Below are positions 1 through 7,463 of a stretch of DNA of 16,034 nucleotides, piece by piece. Location of the stretch: NCBI GenBank assembly GCA_945836785.1, contig CAMAMD010000007.1, forward strand, positions 1 to 16,034. Direction: 5' to 3'. Position 1 is the first letter of the stretch. Each line of letters begins with the position of its first letter. The notes beneath the pieces were generated by a model. It ran no database searches. It was not told where the DNA came from and was given only the letters and a program-made list of their open reading frames with translations. The position numbers and the translations under genes were made by a program. Source of the DNA: an uncultured Clostridium sp. (GTDB lineage: Bacteria > Bacillota_A > Clostridia > Lachnospirales > Lachnospiraceae).

Positions 1-556
1 CTGCCCAGTTTTCAGGGTACTTTCCATGAATATTACCGATACCTGCTGCAAGCATATCAACGCCCAGGTCAGCGATTGCTTTACACTCATTCGGATCAGC
101 GCACTCACCCATACCAACTACGCCATCTTCCTCACCGCCGATAGATCCAACCTCAGCCTCAATAGAAAGACCAAGCTGATGAGCAACTGCAACAAGTTCC
201 TTTGTCTTTGCAATGTTCTCATCAATAGCAAAATGAGAACCATCAAACATGATAGATGTAAAGCCAGCCTTAATACACTTATAACAGCCATCATATGAAC
301 CATGATCAAGATGAAGTGCAACAGGAACTGTGATTCCGAGCTCCTCGTCCATAGCCTTAACCATAGCTGCAACCGTCTTAAAACCTGTCATATACTTACC
401 TGCACCCTCAGATACACCAAGGATAACCGGGGAGTTCAATTCCTGTGCTGTTAAAAGAATTGACTTTGTCCACTCAAGGTTGTTGATATTGAACTGACCA
501 ACCGCATATTTGCCAGCCTTTGCCTTCTGCAACATCTCTGTAGCTGAAACTAACAT
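1..556 (-). CDS. fba: Class II fructose-1,6-bisphosphate aldolase, 3' end cut by the window edge
   Basis: The visible part is the first 185 residues; the family is usually about 280-310 residues, so roughly the last third lies beyond the left edge. The enzyme is a zinc-dependent cytoplasmic aldolase that reversibly splits fructose-1,6-bisphosphate into dihydroxyacetone phosphate and glyceraldehyde-3-phosphate in glycolysis and gluconeogenesis. The sequence shows both class II signatures: HLDHG at residues 82-86 (catalytic Asp84, zinc ligand His85) and IEAEVGSIGGEE at 132-143. The NIHGKY segment at 175-180 supplies another zinc ligand, His177. The start is ATG at 554-556, preceded by a strong GGAGGA ribosome binding site (564-569) with 7 nt spacing. 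The gene stands apart from uvrA by 517 bp and has its own likely promoter. Related class II aldolases act on tagatose or other sugar bisphosphates, but the motif set and the leader fit the FbaA type best. Confidence 0.95.
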   Translation of the reverse strand, partial: MLVSATEMLQKAKAGKYAVGQFNINNLEWTKSILLTAQELNSPVILGVSEGAGKYMTGFKTVAAMVKAMDEELGITVPVALHLDHGSYDGCYKCIKAGFTSIMFDGSHFAIDENIAKTKELVAVAHQLGLSIEAEVGSIGGEEDGVVGMGECADPNECKAIADLGVDMLAAGIGNIHGKYPENWA

Positions 557-636
557 TTGTAAATCCTCCATTTTCATTTATTTTATATTGTTGTAATTCA
601 CAGTGCAATACTGCACCATTCATTGCTTTCCACATG

Positions 637-665
637 ATTATACTATATGATTTCCAAAAAATAAA
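637..665 (-). promoter_or_regulatory. Candidate sigma-A promoter for fba
   Basis: Read on the minus strand, a perfect TATAAT -10 lies at 637-642. At 17 bp spacing the -35 is a poor TTTATT (660-665), within an AT-rich stretch. The predicted transcript would have a leader of about 75 nt. This leader contains a small hairpin, GTGCA/TGCAC at 603-607 and 612-616, which could be an operator half-site pair or an mRNA-stabilising stem. The -10 is convincing; the -35 and the hairpin's role are inferred. Confidence 0.5.
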
Positions 666-753
666 GTAATATTTATGTGCAAAATAGGGATGGCGTAAAG
701 GCAAGGTTACAATTGAAAGGTTCCCACTATTTTGTATGAAACAAATGCCAGCT

Positions 754-936
754 GTACAGATATTACATTATCCATGTATCGCAGATGCTTTCCGCTCCCA
801 AAACAGACCGTATAAACACGTCGGCACTTAACGAACGCAAGTGAGTTTAGTGTCCGCTGCGTGTTTATCCGAGCGAGAGCGTGTCTGTGTGGGAACGGAA
901 AGCATCTGCGATGCATGGATAATGTAATATCCGTAC
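754..936. repeat. 183-bp imperfect palindrome, possible MITE- or REP-like element
   Basis: Bases 759-794 pair with 896-931 over 36 consecutive positions, with only one G:T. Beyond a mismatch on either side the pairing continues: 754-757 with 933-936, and 796-800 with 890-894. After a small bulge, ACAGAC (803-808) pairs with GTCTGT (883-888). An inner arm, 812-820 with 860-868, forms 9 perfect pairs. The apex has a smaller stem, CACTT/AAGTG at 825-829 and 839-843. The element has no coding potential of its own, and no clear target-site duplication flanks it. The arm pairing is read directly; that it is a dispersed repeat or non-autonomous mobile element is an inference from its shape. It could instead be a highly structured RNA or an unusually long transcription-blocking hairpin. 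No second copy occurs in this window. Confidence 0.8.
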
Positions 937-1025
937 TACTACCTGTTTTACATAAATTTAACCCTGCTATGCTAGTCAGTTTTACATAGTCACAGTATTA
1001 TACTTACATAACCTGTCTATATTAC

Positions 1026-1069
1026 AAACGGCGACAATACTCCCCCCGTATCTGTATTGTCGTCTTTTT
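1026..1069. terminator. Hairpin next to the uvrA stop, candidate terminator
   Basis: CGACAATAC (1032-1040) pairs perfectly with GTATTGTCG (1054-1062) around a 13-nt loop containing six C residues. On the plus strand the stem is followed by a run of T (1065-1069), as in an intrinsic terminator. On the minus strand, where uvrA ends only 4 nt away, the stem is followed by a weaker CCGTTT. It is therefore the obvious candidate for the end of the uvrB-uvrA transcript, but its T-tract favours the opposite direction, so function for uvrA is only likely. Confidence 0.55.
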
Positions 1070-1073
1070 CTGT

Positions 1074-3899
1074 CTACAAATATTTTTTTAAATATTTTCC
1101 GGTGTATGAAGCCTCACATTCTACAATCTGTTCCGGTGTTCCCGAACAGACAACCGTTCCTCCGCCTTCTCCACCCTCTGGGCCAATATCAATAATATAA
1201 TCAGCGGTTTTTATCACATCAAGATTATGTTCAATCACCACTACGGTATTTCCTCCCTCACAGAGCTTGCGCAGAATATCCACTAATCTGTGCACATCTG
1301 CGAAATGAAGCCCTGTCGTAGGCTCATCCAACACATATATGGTTTTTCCGGTGCTCCTGCGACTTAATTCTGTGGCAAGTTTAATACGCTGTGCCTCACC
1401 TCCGGAAAGGGTCGTTGATGGTTGTCCCAGTTTAATATATCCCAATCCGACATCTTTTAATGTGCTGATTTTTCGTAAGATTGATGGTACATTTTCAAAA
1501 AATTCACATGCCTCATCCACCGTCATATCAAGCACATCATAAATACTCTTTCCTTTGTATTTCACCTCAAGTGTTTCCCGATTGTATCGCTTTCCACCGC
1601 AGACCTCACAAGGAACATACACATCTGCCAGGAAATGCATCTCAATTTTTATGATACCGTCACCTTTACAGGCTTCGCAACGTCCTCCTGATACATTAAA
1701 GGAAAACCTTCCCTTGTTATATCCCATTGCTTTTGCATCCCTCGTGTTTGCAAAAAGATCACGAATCAAATCAAACACGCCTGTATAAGTGGCAGGATTG
1801 GAACGCGGTGATCTACCAATCGGAGACTGATCAATATTTATAATCTTGTCAAGATTCTCCGTGCCCAATATGGTATCATGATCACCCGGTTTCATCTTTG
1901 CCCTATTCAACTCCCGAGCCAATCGTTTATATAAAATCTCATTGACCAGCGAGCTCTTTCCCGAACCCGAAACCCCTGTCACACAGGTCATCACGCCCAA
2001 TGGAAATTTCACATTTATATTTTTCAGATTATTCTGTCTGGCTCCTATTACCTCAATATAGCCAGTCGGTTCCTTTCTTTCTGACGGAACCGGTATCTTA
2101 ATTCTTCCGCTCAGATAAGCCCCGGTAATAGATTCCGGGCATGCCATAATATCTTCTGCCGTTCCCTGTGCTACCACATATCCACCTTCGGAACCGGCTC
2201 CCGGTCCGATATCCACAATATGGTCTGCTGCGAACATCGTGTCTTCGTCATGTTCTACTACCAAAAGCGTGTTTCCTAAATCCCTCAAATGTTTCAGTGC
2301 AGCAATCAATTTATCGTTGTCACGCTGATGAAGACCAATACTCGGCTCATCCAGAATGTATGCAACCCCCATCAAGCCTGATCCTATCTGTGTCGCAAGA
2401 CGAATACGCTGTGCCTCACCACCAGACAATGTACCTGTCGCTCTGGCGAGGGACAGATAATCAAGTCCAACATTAATCAAGAATCCCAAGCGGGCACGTA
2501 TCTCTTTTAATATCTGATTTCCGATGGTCTTCTGTCTCTCGGTCAACTGTAATTCATTCATGAATTTATTGAGATGCACAATGGACATTTCTGTCAAATC
2601 TGCAATGTTTTTCTCCCCAACTGTTACAGCAAGGAATTCCGGTTTTAAACGTTTTCCGTGACATTCCTCACAGGCAACGGTTGTCATAAATTCCTCATAT
2701 TCCTGTTTTATGACATCGGCTGAGGTTTCCCGGTATCTACGCTGAACATTTTTAATAAGTCCTTCGAATTCCACCATATACTCACCACCGCCGCGACTGC
2801 CCTGATAAAATACCCTGACCCGCTTGCCTCCGGTTCCATACAAAATGACGTCTTTTGCTTTCTTCGGCAGATCCTTAAAAGGAGTATCCAGTGAAAATCC
2901 GTATTCTTTTGACAATGCCTCCAAACAGGCGTGTGTATAGCTCTTTTTATCGCCGCTAGACTGCCATCCAATGACAGAAATTGCTCCCTCATTTAACGAT
3001 AATGATGTATCCGGTATCATCAGGTCCACATCAAACTCACTCCGAAAGCCAAGACCGGTACAGCAAGGACATGCCCCAAACGGATTATTAAAAGAAAAAC
3101 TCCTCGGCTCTATCTCGTCAATACTGATACCACAATCCGGGCAGGAAAAACTATCAGAGAATTTAATGATATCGCCACCGATTACATCAACTTTCACTAA
3201 ACCCTCGGCCATTTTCAAAACAGTTTCTATGGAATCGGCAAGTCGCCTTTCTATACCCGCTTTCACAGCCAGACGGTCAACAACAATGTCAATATCGTGT
3301 TTTTTATTCTTATCCAATACGATTTCTTCCGACAACTCGTACATGCTTCCATCGACGATTGCACGAACAAATCCGCTTCGTTTTGCCTGTTCAAGCAGCT
3401 TGACATGTTCACCTTTTCTTCCCCTGATTACAGGTGCAAGCAATTGAAACTTTGTTCCCTCCGGCAACAACATGATTTCATCCACCATCTGATCCACAGT
3501 CTGGCGCATAATCTCCTTCCCACACTTTGGACAATGCGGAATGCCGATACGGGCATACAGCAATCTGAGATAATCATATATTTCCGTAACCGTACCCACG
3601 GTAGACCGCGGATTACGATTTGTAGATTTCTGATCTATGGAGATGGATGGCGAAAGTCCTTCTATCTTATCAACATCCGGTTTATCTGCCAGTCCAAGAA
3701 ACTGCCTTGCATAGGAGGACAACGATTCCATATACTTCCGCTGTCCTTCCGCAAAAATCGTATCAAAAGCAAGGGATGACTTACCCGAACCGGATAACCC
3801 TGTTAATACGACAAATTGGTCTCTCGGAATTTTAATATTGATATTTTTCAGATTATGCTCTCTGGCACCCTGTATCGTTATATACTTATGTTCGCTCAT
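1074..3899 (-). CDS. uvrA: Excinuclease ABC subunit A
   Basis: The product is 941 residues, the normal UvrA length. UvrA is the DNA-damage sensor of nucleotide-excision repair: as a dimer it finds distorted DNA and loads UvrB. The tandem ABC ATPase plan is complete. The first Walker A is GLSGSGKS at 34-41, the first zinc module has Cys253, Cys256, Cys277 and Cys280, and the first signature LSGGEAQ starts at 491 with Walker B ILDEP near 515-519. The second Walker A is GVSGSGKS at 642-649, the second zinc finger has Cys741, Cys744, Cys764 and Cys767, the second signature is at 831, and Walker B LDEP is near 857-860. I chose the ATG at 3897-3899 because GGAG (3907-3910) is 7 nt upstream; the GTG just before it would have only 4 nt. 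The gene follows uvrB and a small membrane-protein gene in the same direction with short gaps, so it probably shares the SOS-controlled uvrB promoter. Confidence 0.98.
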   Translation of the reverse strand: MSEHKYITIQGAREHNLKNINIKIPRDQFVVLTGLSGSGKSSLAFDTIFAEGQRKYMESLSSYARQFLGLADKPDVDKIEGLSPSISIDQKSTNRNPRSTVGTVTEIYDYLRLLYARIGIPHCPKCGKEIMRQTVDQMVDEIMLLPEGTKFQLLAPVIRGRKGEHVKLLEQAKRSGFVRAIVDGSMYELSEEIVLDKNKKHDIDIVVDRLAVKAGIERRLADSIETVLKMAEGLVKVDVIGGDIIKFSDSFSCPDCGISIDEIEPRSFSFNNPFGACPCCTGLGFRSEFDVDLMIPDTSLSLNEGAISVIGWQSSGDKKSYTHACLEALSKEYGFSLDTPFKDLPKKAKDVILYGTGGKRVRVFYQGSRGGGEYMVEFEGLIKNVQRRYRETSADVIKQEYEEFMTTVACEECHGKRLKPEFLAVTVGEKNIADLTEMSIVHLNKFMNELQLTERQKTIGNQILKEIRARLGFLINVGLDYLSLARATGTLSGGEAQRIRLATQIGSGLMGVAYILDEPSIGLHQRDNDKLIAALKHLRDLGNTLLVVEHDEDTMFAADHIVDIGPGAGSEGGYVVAQGTAEDIMACPESITGAYLSGRIKIPVPSERKEPTGYIEVIGARQNNLKNINVKFPLGVMTCVTGVSGSGKSSLVNEILYKRLARELNRAKMKPGDHDTILGTENLDKIINIDQSPIGRSPRSNPATYTGVFDLIRDLFANTRDAKAMGYNKGRFSFNVSGGRCEACKGDGIIKIEMHFLADVYVPCEVCGGKRYNRETLEVKYKGKSIYDVLDMTVDEACEFFENVPSILRKISTLKDVGLGYIKLGQPSTTLSGGEAQRIKLATELSRRSTGKTIYVLDEPTTGLHFADVHRLVDILRKLCEGGNTVVVIEHNLDVIKTADYIIDIGPEGGEGGGTVVCSGTPEQIVECEASYTGKYLKKYL

Positions 3900-3931
3900 C
3901 ACTATACTCCATTATCATGCTGTCAAATATA

Positions 3932-4213
3932 TTATCCGCGTATCTTATCCGCATATTTCTTCACATTACGTTTTACCATTTCTTCGATATCTTCAAGGTT
4001 AATTTTCTCTTTTTTATCCAGGAACACGATGGCTGCAGCCATACCTGCAAGAAAGATAATCACTGTACTCCAGAAGCACTTACACTTTCTCTTCTTTTTG
4101 CGTGATGCCTCTTCTGCAAGAAGTATGTCCTGTTCCTCCAATACTTCCTCCACTTCATCCATCGGAATGTCACGTCTCATTGAAATCTCCGAAACCAATT
4201 CATCTCTTACCAT
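3932..4213 (-). CDS. Small single-span membrane protein of unknown function
   Basis: I do not recognise a named family. The product is 93 residues. Residues 1-38 are acidic and helical in character (DELVSEIS, then MDEVEEVLEEQ). The pattern is loosely like the first two helices of HU-type or UBA-like small domains, but this is only a resemblance. A Lys/Arg/Cys-rich patch (KKKRKCKC) follows at about 39-46, then one hydrophobic segment of about 18-20 residues (about 48-66), then a charged amphipathic C-terminal helix. There is no signal-peptide cleavage motif, so it is probably membrane-anchored with the basic patch on the cytoplasmic side. The start is secure: AAGGAGG (4222-4228) lies 8 nt before the ATG. 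It sits 87 nt after uvrB and 32 nt before uvrA, so it is probably co-transcribed with both. A role in repair is not shown by its sequence. Confidence 0.85.
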   Translation of the reverse strand: MVRDELVSEISMRRDIPMDEVEEVLEEQDILLAEEASRKKKRKCKCFWSTVIIFLAGMAAAIVFLDKKEKINLEDIEEMVKRNVKKYADKIRG

Positions 4214-4300
4214 ACCTTTTTCCTCCTTATATCTTATATCTCATGTCGCCTGACGGCTCCATGTAATTGATTGCGTGTCTAATATTTAGTATACATCAAA

Positions 4301-6301
4301 TCAGGCATCATAATCACGCAATTTTATTTTTAATTCTTTTAACTCATCTCGCAGCTCTGCTGCCGCCTCAAAGTTCAATTCTGATGCAGCCTTATTCATG
4401 CGTTTGGTAAGTCTTTCAATCTCTTCCTTCAATTCTTTCTTCGTCATAGACTCAGGATCCTTCGTGTGTCTGTCTTTCCGCACACTCTCCACAACATCAG
4501 AATCTATCTCCATGGAAATAATATCTCTGATTTCTTTCTTGATACTCTGCGGCGTAATACCATGTTCTTTATTGTATGCATCCTGTATACGACGTCGACG
4601 GTTTGTCTCATCTATTGCATGCCGCATGGAATCCGTTATCGTGTCTGCATACATGATAACATGCCCTTCCACATTACGAGCGGCCCTTCCTATCGTCTGC
4701 ACCAAAGATGTTTCCGATCTGAGGAATCCCTCCTTGTCCGCATCCAGAATCGCAACCAGCGTAATCTCCGGAATATCCAAGCCCTCACGCAAAAGATTAA
4801 TTCCGACAAGTACATCAAAAATTCCCATACGCAGATCACGTACAATCTCCAGACGTTCCAATGTATCAATATCAGAATGAAGATACTTCACCTTGATATC
4901 AAGCTGTTTCATGTAATCCGCCAAATCTTCAGCCATTCTCTTCGTCAGCGTTGTTACAAGTACCTTATGACCCTGTGCTGTCTCCTTACGCACCTCCGCC
5001 ACAAGATCATCCACCTGTCCTGCAACCGGGCGTACCTCCACCTCCGGGTCAAGCAGACCTGTCGGACGTATAATCTGTTCCTCACGATTTTCTTCATGTT
5101 CTTTTTCATAATCTGACGGTGTGGCAGACACATATAATATCTTATCAACCCGCTCCTCAAACTCATTAAAATTAAGCGGTCTGTTATCCAATGCAGACGG
5201 TAATCGAAAACCATAATCCACAAGTGTCTGCTTTCTTGAGCGATCCCCCGCATACATGCCTCTTACCTGCGGTAAAGTGATATGAGATTCATCCACAATA
5301 ATCAGATAATCCCCATCGAAGAATTTGAGCAATGTGTTCGGTGTCGCTCCCGGTTCAAGCCCTGCCAGAACACGGGAATAATTTTCTATGCCGGAACAAA
5401 ATCCGGTTTCCTTCAACATCTCTATATCAAATTCCGTCCGTTCCGAAATTCTCTGTGCCTCCAGCAGTTTATCATTTGCCTTGAAATACTTCACCCTCTC
5501 ATCAAGCTCCTGTTTAATCTCAACTACAGCCCGCTCCAATTTATCAGGTGCCACCACATAATGAGATGCCGGAAAAATACATGCAAAAGACAAATTTCTC
5601 TTGATTTCTCCCGTCAAAGGATCAAACTCTACAATTCTGTCTATCTCATCCCCGAAAAATTCAATGCGGAGCCCGTTTTCAAAGGTCGAAACCGGAAGAA
5701 CATCCACAACATCCCCCTTCACCCGGAATGTTCCTCTGGAAAAATCCATCTCATTTCTGGTGTACTGAATATCAACCAACTGACGGATAACCTCATCTCT
5801 GTCCTTCGTCATACCCGGTCTGAGTGCCATCATCATCGCCTTATATTCTTCCGGATCTCCCAAACCATATATGCAGGACACCGAAGATACCACTATAACA
5901 TCCTTACGTTCAATCAACGCAGAGGTTGCACTATGCCTCATTTTATCTATCTCATCATTGATTGACGAATCCTTTGCAATATAAGTATCCGTCGAAGGCA
6001 CATATGCCTCCGGCTGATAATAATCGTAATAGGACACAAAATATTCCACTGCATTGTGTGGAAAGAAAGCCTTAAATTCACTGTAAAGCTGTGCGGCCAG
6101 TGTCTTGTTATGCGAAATAATAAGCGTGGGTTTGTTCAGTTTTGCTATGACATTTGCCATGGTAAACGTCTTACCGGATCCGGTTACACCAAGCAGAGTC
6201 TGCTGTTTTTTCCCCTCCTCGAAACCTTTAACAAGACCTTCGATTGCCTGCGGCTGATCCCCGGTCGGGGCATATTCAGATACCAATTCAAAATGATCCA
6301 T
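4301..6301 (-). CDS. uvrB: Excinuclease ABC subunit B
   Basis: The product is 666 residues, typical for UvrB. UvrB is the helicase-like damage-verifying subunit that receives DNA from UvrA and recruits UvrC for incision. Visible motifs are Walker A GVTGSGKT at 38-45, the tyrosine-rich beta-hairpin [12 protein letters not shown] at 91-102, the Walker B box DESH at 337-340, the helicase motif around VSATPSDYE (391-399), REGLDIPE at 505-512, QTIGRAARN at 535-543, and a C-terminal UVR motif (about 623-658) that contacts UvrC. I start at ATG 6299-6301 because AAGGA lies 7 nt upstream and the UvrB family begins just before the [11 protein letters not shown] segment. An in-frame extension of 27 residues from a TTG codon is hydrophobic and unlike UvrB. 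The leader is about 90 nt and is preceded by a sigma-A promoter with a LexA box. Confidence 0.98.
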   Translation of the reverse strand: MDHFELVSEYAPTGDQPQAIEGLVKGFEEGKKQQTLLGVTGSGKTFTMANVIAKLNKPTLIISHNKTLAAQLYSEFKAFFPHNAVEYFVSYYDYYQPEAYVPSTDTYIAKDSSINDEIDKMRHSATSALIERKDVIVVSSVSCIYGLGDPEEYKAMMMALRPGMTKDRDEVIRQLVDIQYTRNEMDFSRGTFRVKGDVVDVLPVSTFENGLRIEFFGDEIDRIVEFDPLTGEIKRNLSFACIFPASHYVVAPDKLERAVVEIKQELDERVKYFKANDKLLEAQRISERTEFDIEMLKETGFCSGIENYSRVLAGLEPGATPNTLLKFFDGDYLIIVDESHITLPQVRGMYAGDRSRKQTLVDYGFRLPSALDNRPLNFNEFEERVDKILYVSATPSDYEKEHEENREEQIIRPTGLLDPEVEVRPVAGQVDDLVAEVRKETAQGHKVLVTTLTKRMAEDLADYMKQLDIKVKYLHSDIDTLERLEIVRDLRMGIFDVLVGINLLREGLDIPEITLVAILDADKEGFLRSETSLVQTIGRAARNVEGHVIMYADTITDSMRHAIDETNRRRRIQDAYNKEHGITPQSIKKEIRDIISMEIDSDVVESVRKDRHTKDPESMTKKELKEEIERLTKRMNKAASELNFEAAAELRDELKELKIKLRDYDA

Positions 6302-6397
6302 AATTACATCCTTATCAAAATATTTCACAAAAAACAGGGGCATCGCATAAATTATTGCAAATGCCACAGGCACACACAACAATTTCTACGATACCCC

Positions 6398-6427
6398 ATT
6401 ATAACACATATCTGTAATTTTATGCAA
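6398..6427 (-). promoter_or_regulatory. Sigma-A promoter of the uvrB operon
   Basis: Read on the minus strand, TTGCAT (6422-6427) and a perfect TATAAT (6398-6403) are separated by 18 bp. Transcription would start near 6391, about 90 nt upstream of the uvrB ATG. It lies in the 156-bp gap between panE and uvrB with no clear terminator in between, so some read-through from panE is possible. Confidence 0.75.
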
Positions 6428-6436
6428 GACTTTATT

Positions 6437-6450
6437 CGAATATTTGTTCG
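6437..6450 (-). promoter_or_regulatory. Candidate LexA (SOS) box
   Basis: The minus strand reads CGAACAAATATTCG. It matches the Gram-positive LexA/DinR palindrome CGAACATATGTTCG at 12 of 14 positions, with one change in the core GAAC-N4-GTTC. It lies 9 bp upstream of the -35 element of the uvrB promoter and 7 bp past the panE stop. uvrB is a LexA target in Bacillus and many other Firmicutes, so site and gene support each other. Confidence 0.75.
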
Positions 6451-6457
6451 ATTATTT

Positions 6458-7414
6458 TTAGAACTTGTCCTCCAACGCCTTAACAAGCGAATACATGACA
6501 GTATGCATCGGTGCTGCTACATTATACTGTGATGCCAGATTAATCAGGCTTCCTGTCAATGTATCAATTTCCGTCTTTTGTCCTTTCTCAATATCCTGTA
6601 AGGTTGAAGAACGATGTTCGTATGTTACCGGAATCATCTGCTCAAACAGGACATGCCGATATGCTTCTGCATTCTGCCAGAATGTACTCCCTCCCGCAGC
6701 ATACATAATATCAAATGTCTCTTCTATCAGAATATCCATCATGGAATGCGCATACTCGGAATCTGCCAATTCTCCATAAGACATACCGAGAATCGCCCCT
6801 AAAGGATTTAATGTTGTATTATAAATCAATTTTGCCCAAAGTGCTTTACTTAAATCCTCCGCATCAACAATCTCTGCCGGAATACCCGAATCCTGAATCG
6901 CATTTACAACCGGCTCCACCGCAACAGGATCACTGCCATACAGAGAACCAATCAAAACGGGAGCCTGGTGTGCCGTAATCACGCTGTCACACGCAGTGGT
7001 TTTCTTAAAACCCGTTATCACTCTGCTATGGTACAGAATATCCTGCTCAAAATATCTGAGAAAAGGCTCCTCATAGCCAAATCCGTTTTGCATAAAAATA
7101 ATCCTGCCGCCTGCAGCCATACAGTCCCTGTACTGGCTCAAATTGAGAGCAACCTCCTCATTGGCAGTTGTCTTTGTTGCAATAATAACATAATCATAGG
7201 TCTGTTTCGGGAGCTTATCGTATCTGTCATATGTTGCTATCTTATCAGCCGGAATTTCTATATCCCGGAACATCCCTCTCCTGCTGATGCCGTCAGTGTC
7301 AATCGCTTTCTTCGTTGTTCCTCTGGCAAAAAAATCAACAGATATTCCCCCGTTTATTATAGAGGCTCCGATTCCGATTCCCAGTGCTCCTGCACCTATC
7401 ATCAATATTTTCAT
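6458..7414 (-). CDS. panE: 2-dehydropantoate 2-reductase (ketopantoate reductase family)
   Basis: The product is 318 residues, normal for the PanE/ApbA family. The known reaction is NADPH-dependent reduction of ketopantoate to pantoate on the way to pantothenate and coenzyme A, in the cytoplasm. The N-terminal Rossmann motif GAGALG is at 7-12 and the conserved Asn of MQNGFG is at 110. The catalytic Lys185 lies in the WAKLIYNTTLNPLGA segment, with Asn189 and Asn193, and the substrate-binding Glu272 is in KTEID. The second ATG (7412-7414) is chosen because AAAGGGGG (7421-7428) lies 6 nt upstream; the first ATG at 7418-7420 would abut the G run. The gene begins 49 nt after the glycosidase gene and may be co-transcribed with it. 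No other pantothenate gene is in view, so a related 2-oxoacid reductase activity is possible, although the active-site residues fit PanE. Confidence 0.88.
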   Translation of the reverse strand: MKILMIGAGALGIGIGASIINGGISVDFFARGTTKKAIDTDGISRRGMFRDIEIPADKIATYDRYDKLPKQTYDYVIIATKTTANEEVALNLSQYRDCMAAGGRIIFMQNGFGYEEPFLRYFEQDILYHSRVITGFKKTTACDSVITAHQAPVLIGSLYGSDPVAVEPVVNAIQDSGIPAEIVDAEDLSKALWAKLIYNTTLNPLGAILGMSYGELADSEYAHSMMDILIEETFDIMYAAGGSTFWQNAEAYRHVLFEQMIPVTYEHRSSTLQDIEKGQKTEIDTLTGSLINLASQYNVAAPMHTVMYSLVKALEDKF

Positions 7415-7463
7415 ATGCATCCCCCTTTAACCTTCTTCGGCTTCCACTTACGCATACCATTGC

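Larger units (their letters stand above)
557..1073. other. 517-bp intergenic region between uvrA and fba
   Basis: No credible coding sequence is visible here; the short open frames lack good ribosome binding sites and run through the palindrome. From right to left the stretch holds a hairpin next to the uvrA stop (1026-1069), about 90 bp of featureless AT-rich DNA (937-1025), a 183-bp imperfect palindrome (754-936), about 90 bp of plain sequence, and the fba promoter and leader. Confidence 0.8.

Noticed and set aside
945..988. Direct repeat GTTTTACATA at 945-954 and 979-988
   Set aside because: Two short AT-rich copies only, with no third regular copy or further structure; plausible by chance.
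6302..6382. In-frame 27-residue N-terminal extension of UvrB starting from TTG
   Set aside because: The extension is hydrophobic and unlike UvrB N-termini, and the internal ATG at 6299-6301 has a good AAGGA site at 7 nt.
6609..6619. GAAC-GTTC pair inside panE resembling a LexA box
   Set aside because: The half-sites are 3 bp apart rather than 4, and it lies inside a coding region far from a promoter.
7411..7455. 14-residue basic micro-ORF (MRKWKPKKVKGGCI) whose stop overlaps the panE start as ATGA
   Set aside because: It has no Shine-Dalgarno sequence of its own and is too short to support from sequence alone; conservation would be needed.
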